Of a DNA stretch of 10,209 nt, positions 5,962-10,209 are shown piece by piece (positions within the stretch are counted from its first letter, which is position 1; each line of letters opens with the position of its first letter). Position numbers and translations under genes: made by a program. The stretch is from Burkholderiales bacterium (lineage in GTDB: Bacteria; Pseudomonadota; Gammaproteobacteria; Burkholderiales; Burkholderiaceae): assembly GCA_947371645.1 (NCBI GenBank), contig CANBQJ010000132.1, positions 1-10,209 on the forward strand, written 5' to 3'. The notes under the pieces are model-generated. The model saw only the letters and a program-made list of their open reading frames with translations, had not been told where the DNA came from and did not search any database.

Positions 5962-6913
5962 CTTCGCCTTCTTCATCCTGCCAGGCCACAGGGGCCATCA
6001 CGGCCTTCAAGGCCTGGGCAGCCAGGCGGGCGTCGTCCAGCAGCACGGCCAGCGGCGGCAGGTCGGTGTCCCACTCGATGAGGGTGGGGCAAGGGCCCAG
6101 GTGGTCCAGCGTGGCCTCGTACACGGCCCACACCGTGGGGCTCACCCGCTGGCTGTGGTCGTCGATCACCAGGGCGTCGGCGGTGGCTGGCCAGCGGAAA
6201 CCCGCCAGGTGCACCTCGCTGACCACGCCGGGTGGCAGCGACCAGACCCAGTCCATGGCTTCGGCCTGGGCCTGGGCCAGCGCGGCCTGCTGGCCCATGA
6301 AACCGTGCGCGGCTTCACCATGCTGGCGCCGGTAGCGGTTGATGCCGTTGACCACCAGGTTGTTGAGGTCCAGCAGCAGGTGACAGCCGGTGCGGCGGCA
6401 GACCTCCATCAGGAAGTCGGTCTCGGCGATCTGGTCGTCCGCAAAGGCGATGTAGGCCGACAGGTGTTCGATGGCGATGGGCCGCCGCAGCCGGTCCTGC
6501 ACCTGGGTGATGTTGCCCGCCAGGATGTCGACTGAAGCGGGCGTGAAGGCCAGGGGCAGCAGGTCGGCGGCGTGGACCGTGTTCACACCGTCCGGCTTGC
6601 CGCGCGCAAAGGCTGCGTGGTCCGACACCCGCACCGGCTGCACGGTGTTCACCAGTTCGGCCAGGCGGTCCAGGTGCCAGGGGTCGATGCCCGCTGCGGC
6701 TCCCAGAGACAGGCCCACGCCGTGCAGGCTGACGTCGTAGTGCGCCCGCAGGCCCATCAGGCCTTGGCGCGCAGGCGCATCACCGCCAAAGAAGTTCTCC
6801 GAGTGCACCTCCAGGAAGCCCAGTGGCGCGCGCAGGGCCAGCAAGGCCGCCGCGTGCGGCGCCCGCAGGCCAATGCCGGTGAGGGACTCAGGTCGGGGCG
6901 GGGTGGGGCGCAT
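5936..6913 (-). CDS. bufB: DUF692 multinuclear non-heme iron oxidase (MNIO), BufB type
   Basis: A 325-residue DUF692 TIM-barrel protein. MNIO enzymes (MbnB, TglH, BufB) bind two or three irons and use oxygen to rebuild cysteines in precursor peptides; in bufferins the products are reported as thiooxazoles. Motifs in order: FLEVHSENFFGG (33-44), SLHGVGLSLG (62-71, His64), VSDHAAF (96-102, His99), AIEHLSAYI (147-155, Glu149), LLLDLNNLVVN (179-189, Asp182), EVHLAGF (233-239, His235), IDDHSQRV (250-257) and TLIEWDTDLP (277-286, Glu280). These cover the His/Asp/Glu/Asn positions expected to hold the metals, though individual ligands are not assigned here. Two deviations from the usual pattern: SDH rather than SEH, and EH rather than EN at 149-150. 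The C-terminus is an acidic tail. It starts 18 bases after the bufA stop. No signal peptide is seen, as expected for a cytoplasmic maturase. Confidence 0.92.
   Translation of the reverse strand: MRPTPPRPESLTGIGLRAPHAAALLALRAPLGFLEVHSENFFGGDAPARQGLMGLRAHYDVSLHGVGLSLGAAAGIDPWHLDRLAELVNTVQPVRVSDHAAFARGKPDGVNTVHAADLLPLAFTPASVDILAGNITQVQDRLRRPIAIEHLSAYIAFADDQIAETDFLMEVCRRTGCHLLLDLNNLVVNGINRYRRQHGEAAHGFMGQQAALAQAQAEAMDWVWSLPPGVVSEVHLAGFRWPATADALVIDDHSQRVSPTVWAVYEATLDHLGPCPTLIEWDTDLPPLAVLLDDARLAAQALKAVMAPVAWQDEEGEDGKPDAGF
5967..5973 (-). promoter_or_regulatory. Ribosome binding site deciding the bufC start
   Basis: AAGAAGG on the minus strand, 5 bases before ATG 5961. It lies inside the 3' end of bufB, which encodes the acidic C-terminal tail of that protein. 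It favours the second of two nearby in-frame ATGs as the bufC start and suggests that ribosomes finishing bufB reinitiate on bufC. Confidence 0.55.
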
Positions 6914-6931
6914 GCCTGAGCCTGGCCGGCT

Positions 6932-7237
6932 TCACTTGCCCGCTTTGGCCAGAGCAGCCTTGGCCGCTTCGGCGCTCAGGCCGCCCATCTGGGCACAACT
7001 GCCCTTGGGCACGACCTTGAACTCGGCGGGTGACTTGTCTTCGGTGGCCTCGCCGGCGCAGCTGTGGGTGCCGCTGAGGTTGGCACAGCTGTTGTCGCCC
7101 GCCTTGGCGACGCCGTAACACTTTTCCTTGCCGCGCTTGGCCGCCGCCTTGTCGCTCATCTCGTGGGCATGGGCGGGCAGAAGCCCCAGGGCCAGGGCCG
7201 AAGACAGGGCAGCGTGGAGGACGTGGCGTGCGTTCAT
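6932..7237 (-). CDS. bufA: BufA1-family bufferin precursor peptide (DUF2282), copper-binding type
   Basis: A 101-residue secreted peptide precursor. Residues 1-24 look like a Sec signal peptide: Arg4, a hydrophobic core (AALSSALALGLL) and an AHA cleavage site before His25. The predicted mature peptide is about 77 residues. It carries four cysteines (40, 51, 60, 81) in the DUF2282 pattern: EKCYGVAKAGDNSCA, then THSCAG, then VVPKGSCAQMGG. In characterised bufferins some of these cysteines are converted to thiooxazoles by the MNIO and its partner, and the periplasmic product binds copper. The neighbours bufB and bufC follow immediately, supporting this role. ATG 7237 gives a proper signal peptide; the upstream in-frame ATG at 7267 would add MRSQSFKVNA. 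No strong Shine-Dalgarno is seen at either. The reading frame stays open far upstream (to 8842) only because of GC-rich antisense coding. Confidence 0.9.
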   Translation of the reverse strand: MNARHVLHAALSSALALGLLPAHAHEMSDKAAAKRGKEKCYGVAKAGDNSCANLSGTHSCAGEATEDKSPAEFKVVPKGSCAQMGGLSAEAAKAALAKAGK

Positions 7238-7363
7238 GGCGTTGACTTTGAAGGATTGCGACCGCATTGTGCGCCTTTTGCGCGTTTCTACAGGGGCGGT
7301 GCTGCCTAGGATGAACGCTGCCCTGGGTGCGCGCAAGCCGAGGGCCGCCCCGAGAGGATCGCC
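7238..7363. promoter_or_regulatory. Divergent promoter region between bufA and the secretion ATPase
   Basis: This 126-base gap must contain the start sites for both directions. On the minus strand CACAAT (7269-7264) is a modest -10 candidate for bufA, and TGTAGAA (7292-7286) further upstream resembles the TGTAAC-type -35 of some ECF sigma factors. Between them lies a small GCGC-N5-GCGC dyad (7271-7283). On the plus strand TTTCTA (7285-7290) and TAGGAT (7307-7312), 16 bases apart, form a weak sigma-70 pair; AGAGG (7353-7357) is the ribosome binding site of the ATPase gene. No sigma-factor or metal-regulator gene is in the window. Individual boxes are low-confidence; the regional role is secure by orientation. 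Confidence 0.4.
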
Positions 7364-9958
7364 ATGGCCCCAGATCACCCGCACACGCCGTCCACCACCC
7401 CGGACATCGACCCCACGCCCGCCGCCGAACCTTTCGGCGACACCGTGGCCGACGCCCTGCGCGAGTCGCCCCCCGCCGGCCCGTGGATGTGGCCCATGCC
7501 CCCCTACGCCTGCTATCCCGCTCCCCGCGAGCAGCGAGAGCACGAGCCCTGCCAGGTGGTGGGGCTCAACGGCCGCCAGATCCATGCGCGGCTGAACTTC
7601 TTCGTGCCATCGGAGCGCCTGGCCCACATCCAGGTGCCGCCTGCACGGACCACCATGCCCTTGCGTTTCGCGCAGTTCCAGTCCCTGCTGCTCACCCAGC
7701 CCATCCGCACCTTGCCCGTCGTTGGCCAGGGCGTCGACGAGGCCCAGGAGGACCTGCTGCAGCACCGCCCCTTGAACACCTACCGGGTGCACCTGGTGGC
7801 CGGCGGCTTTGTCGAAGGCCAGACCGTGGGCCACGTTGACAACGTCCTGGGCCTGTTCCTGTTCCCGCCGATGGACGACGCGGGCAGCGTGCAGCGCCTG
7901 TTCATCCCGGCGGAAGTCATGGCCAGTGTGGAGCTGGGCGAGCGCATCGGCCAGGCGCTGGTGGAGCAGGAGGCGCTCACCCTGCAGCAGGTGGACGCGG
8001 TCGTGGACCTGCAAGACCGCATGCGCCGGCAAAAGCTGGGCGACGTGCTGCTGACGCAGAAGGTGGTGACGCCACCGCAGCTGCTCGATGCGATCGCGCA
8101 GCAAAGCAAGATGCCCATGGTGCGCATCGGCGAGACCCTCATCGCGATGGGCCTGATCACCGAACTGCAGCTGCACGAGGCCCTGAGCCAGCAAAAGCTC
8201 GACCGCACGGTGCCGCTGGGCGAGTTGCTGGTGCGCCTGGGCCTGGTCACCCGGCAAGACCTGATGTACGCCTTGGCCCGCAAGATGGGCTACCCCCTGG
8301 TCGACCTGGACAAGTTCCCCGCCGACCCGGACGCGCTGTACAAAGTCCCCTTCAACGTGGCGGCCCGCCTGCGCGTGGCGCCCCTGTTGCTGCGCGACGG
8401 CACCCTGGTCGTGGCCCTGGAAGACCCCAGCCGGCGCAACGTCATGGCCGAGCTGGAGTTCATCACCCAGTGCAAGATCGTGCCGGTGCTGGCCAACCAG
8501 AGCCAGCTGGAATGGGCCATCCGCGACGCCTACGCCAAGCTGGGTGCCGACGTGGCCTCGGTGATGTTCACCAGCTTCCCCGAGCCCGAGCTGGACCTCG
8601 ATGCCTTGGATGCCGGCAAGCTGGTGGAGGACATGGAGAAAGAGGGCAACGAGGCCAATGAAGACGAGCGCCCCGTCGAGCAAAGCGACAACTCCCTGGT
8701 GCGCCTGGTCAACACCATGGTGGTGGAGGCCTACACCCAGGGCGTCTCCGACATCCACATCGAGACCTACCCGGGCCGCGAAAAGCTCAAGATCCGTTTC
8801 CGCAAGGACGGCGTGCTGGTGCCCTACCTGGAGCTGCCGCACAACTACCGCAGCGCCATGATCTCGCGGCTCAAGATCATGTGCGACCTCGACATCTCCG
8901 AGCGCCGCAAGCCCCAGGACGGCAAGATCAACTTCTCACGGTACGTGCCCCAGTACCGCCTGGAGCTGCGTGTGGCCACCATCCCCACGGCCAACGGCCT
9001 GGAAGACGTGGTGATGCGCATCCTCAGTTCGGCCCGCCCCCTGCCGCTGGACAAGCTGGGCCTGAGCGAGACCAACCACACCCGCCTGCGCGAGGCCCTG
9101 GAGCGCCCCTACGGCATGATCCTGTGCGTGGGCCCCACCGGTTCCGGCAAGACCACCTCGCTGCACTCGGCGCTGAGTTACATCAACGTCGCCGAGCGCA
9201 AGATCTGGACGGCCGAAGACCCGATTGAAATCACCCAGCCAGGCCTGAGACAGGTGCAGGTCAACCCCCGCATCGACTGGACCTTCGCCAAGGCCCTGCG
9301 CGCCTTCCTGCGGGCCGACCCGGACGTCATCATGGTGGGCGAAATGCGCGACCCCGAGACCGCCGGCATGGGCATCGAGGCCTCGCTGACCGGCCACCTG
9401 GTGCTGAGCACCCTGCACACCAACAGCGCGCCGGAGACCATCACCCGGCTGCTGGACATGGGCATGGACCCCTTCAACTTCGCCGACTCGCTGCTGGTGG
9501 TGCTGGCGCAACGCCTGGTGCGCCGCCTGTGCCCGGCCTGCCGGGTGAGCGAGCCAGCGCCGGACGACTGGCTGGACGACGTGATCACGGAATACCAGTA
9601 CGCCTTCACACACCTGCACGGGCAGCTGCAGGACAGGCCTTTGCCGCCAGAGTGGCGGGCCGAGGCCTTGCGCGCTGACTGGGCCCGGAGGTTGGGCCAG
9701 AACGGCCGCATCCTGCGCTGGCACTGCCCCGGATGTGACGAATGTCACCGCACTGGCTACAAAGGCCGTGCAGGCATCCACGAGTTGCTGACGGTGAGCC
9801 GAGAAATGCGCCGGCTCATCCAGACGGGCGGGCGCTCGGACCAGCTGCAGCAACAGGGCCTGCTGGACGGCATGCGCACGCTGCGGCAGGACGGCCTGGA
9901 GAAGATGCTGGCCGGCGTCACCTCACTGGACGAGGTCCGCGCGCACAGCAACGCCTGA
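7364..9958 (+). CDS. GspE/PilB-family secretion ATPase with four MshEN-like repeats
   Basis: An 864-residue hexameric-type ATPase of the type II secretion / type IV pilus family. Residues 1-40 are Pro-rich and probably disordered; 41-185 form a region I cannot assign, beginning WMWPMPPYACYP. Residues 194-307 hold four 24-residue repeats with an exact 30-residue period, matching the MshEN c-di-GMP-binding motif. Residues 318-395 resemble the remainder of a GspE/MshE N-terminal domain; 405-440 are acidic. The motor follows: Walker A GPTGSGKTT (590-598), Asp box WTAEDPIEI (615-623), Walker B DPDVIMVGE (652-660) and His box GHLVLSTLHTN (677-687). A zinc site is formed by CPAC (723-726) and CPGC (788-791), with an unusually long ~61-residue spacer. 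ATG 7364 has AGAGG 6 bases before it. No GspF/PilC partner is nearby, so the machine it drives is unknown. Confidence 0.9.
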   Translation: MAPDHPHTPSTTPDIDPTPAAEPFGDTVADALRESPPAGPWMWPMPPYACYPAPREQREHEPCQVVGLNGRQIHARLNFFVPSERLAHIQVPPARTTMPLRFAQFQSLLLTQPIRTLPVVGQGVDEAQEDLLQHRPLNTYRVHLVAGGFVEGQTVGHVDNVLGLFLFPPMDDAGSVQRLFIPAEVMASVELGERIGQALVEQEALTLQQVDAVVDLQDRMRRQKLGDVLLTQKVVTPPQLLDAIAQQSKMPMVRIGETLIAMGLITELQLHEALSQQKLDRTVPLGELLVRLGLVTRQDLMYALARKMGYPLVDLDKFPADPDALYKVPFNVAARLRVAPLLLRDGTLVVALEDPSRRNVMAELEFITQCKIVPVLANQSQLEWAIRDAYAKLGADVASVMFTSFPEPELDLDALDAGKLVEDMEKEGNEANEDERPVEQSDNSLVRLVNTMVVEAYTQGVSDIHIETYPGREKLKIRFRKDGVLVPYLELPHNYRSAMISRLKIMCDLDISERRKPQDGKINFSRYVPQYRLELRVATIPTANGLEDVVMRILSSARPLPLDKLGLSETNHTRLREALERPYGMILCVGPTGSGKTTSLHSALSYINVAERKIWTAEDPIEITQPGLRQVQVNPRIDWTFAKALRAFLRADPDVIMVGEMRDPETAGMGIEASLTGHLVLSTLHTNSAPETITRLLDMGMDPFNFADSLLVVLAQRLVRRLCPACRVSEPAPDDWLDDVITEYQYAFTHLHGQLQDRPLPPEWRAEALRADWARRLGQNGRILRWHCPGCDECHRTGYKGRAGIHELLTVSREMRRLIQTGGRSDQLQQQGLLDGMRTLRQDGLEKMLAGVTSLDEVRAHSNA

Positions 9959-9970
9959 GCCATCCCGCAG

Positions 9971-10001
9971 ATGCGCGGCCCGGGAATGTGTGCTCGCGCA
10001 T
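9971..10001 (+). terminator. Inverted repeat after the secretion ATPase gene
   Basis: ATGCGCG (9971-9977) and CGCGCAT (9995-10001) are perfect 7-bp arms around a 17-base loop, 12 bases after the stop codon. There is no T-run after it, so it is not a classic intrinsic terminator. It could be an mRNA 3'-end stabilising hairpin or chance. Confidence 0.3.
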
Positions 10002-10037
10002 ACACGGGAACCCACAGGCCACGCACGCGGTCAAAAA

Positions 10038-10063
10038 GTGGAGTAAGGTAGTGCCAAAGGGGT
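10038..10063 (+). promoter_or_regulatory. Three G-rich pentamers at 10-bp spacing, MraZ-box-like
   Basis: TGGAG (10039-10043), TAGTG (10049-10053) and GGGGT (10059-10063) recur every 10 bases, separated by 5-base spacers. MraZ in E. coli binds TGGGN repeats separated by 5 bases upstream of its own gene at the head of the division/cell-wall (dcw) cluster. The middle copy is poor. The run sits in the AT-richer part of the terminal region, preceded by CAAAAA. The assignment is tentative. Confidence 0.25.
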
Positions 10064-10209
10064 CATCTGCCTTGTGAAACGCGGTCTCATTTCCGCATGC
10101 AAGGTGGTCGATTTCCACGATCTTTGGTGTGAAGGCGATGCTTGTGTGGTCGCGCCGGGTTCACCAGACGGGTAGCCGGCAGATCACGAAGCATCGAGGC
10201 GTCGAGTCG

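Larger units (their letters stand above)
9959..10209. other. Terminal non-coding stretch, no convincing gene
   Basis: From the ATPase stop to the window end I find no supported coding region. A 33-codon GTG frame (10074-10175) and an ATG frame open from 10138 to the edge have no recognisable product. No tRNA or rRNA signature is visible. The stretch is less GC-rich around 10030-10140 than its neighbours, as expected for a 5' regulatory region of a gene lying to the right. Confidence 0.5.

Noticed and set aside
5962..5976. ATG at 5976 as the bufC start
   Set aside because: Its only purine-rich sequence is directly adjacent to the codon, while ATG 5961 has AAGAAGG at proper spacing. It remains possible.
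5137..6081. 314-codon plus-strand frame opposite bufC and bufB
   Set aside because: Gln/Gly/Arg-rich shadow of two minus-strand genes with strong family motifs.
7238..8842. Long upstream extension of the bufA frame on the minus strand
   Set aside because: The extension is antisense to the ATPase gene with low-complexity His/Gln/Val content. The signal peptide beginning at 7237 marks the true start.
10074..10175. 33-residue GTG-initiated small ORF in the terminal region
   Set aside because: No clear ribosome binding site, no recognisable motif, and its length is expected by chance in GC-rich DNA.
10138..10209. ATG frame open to the right edge (MLVWSRRVHQTG...)
   Set aside because: Only 24 codons visible, Arg-rich like chance translation, and the GAAGG before it is too close to the ATG. 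Cannot be judged without more sequence.
1..10209. CRISPR arrays, insertion sequences, tRNA or rRNA genes
   Set aside because: No regularly spaced repeats of CRISPR size, no transposase or terminal repeats, and no RNA gene signatures were seen on either strand.

Overview
The window is GC-rich, densely coding bacterial DNA. Its protein repertoire (a PPK1 followed by a SixA phosphatase, a YbgC-TolQ-TolR-TolA set with the Burkholderiales-type VFYGNYLKF thioesterase motif, and a GspE-like ATPase with an unusual N-terminus) fits a betaproteobacterium of the order Burkholderiales, probably near Comamonadaceae/Sphaerotilaceae. The taxonomic call is an inference from protein style only.

Layout, left to right. 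Bases 1-2389 (+): the 3' part of ppk1 (polyphosphate kinase, N-terminus outside the window) and, 7 bases later, a sixA-like histidine phosphatase. Bases 2450-5085 (+): a tight ybgC-tolQ-tolR-tolA operon building the inner-membrane half of the Tol-Pal cell-envelope machine. It ends after tolA at a good intrinsic terminator (5108-5128); tolB and pal, usually next, are not here.

Bases 5116-7237 (-): a compact three-gene operon, transcribed bufA, bufB, bufC and convergent with tol. This is the most interesting part. It encodes a small secreted four-cysteine peptide (DUF2282, bufferin type), a DUF692 MNIO iron oxidase, and a DUF2063 partner protein. Together they are recognisable as a bufferin biosynthesis locus: a ribosomally made, post-translationally modified periplasmic peptide implicated in copper binding. 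The DoxX-type bufD gene often found with such loci is missing here, and the MNIO has two motif substitutions that deserve checking.

Bases 7238-7363 form the divergent promoter region. Bases 7364-9958 (+): a large (864 aa) orphan GspE/PilB-family secretion ATPase with a unique N-terminal region and four tandem 30-residue repeats matching the c-di-GMP-binding MshEN motif. The last 251 bases hold no convincing gene. They contain a dyad after the ATPase and a 10-bp-spaced G-rich array that resembles MraZ-box spacing, so a dcw cluster might start just beyond the window.
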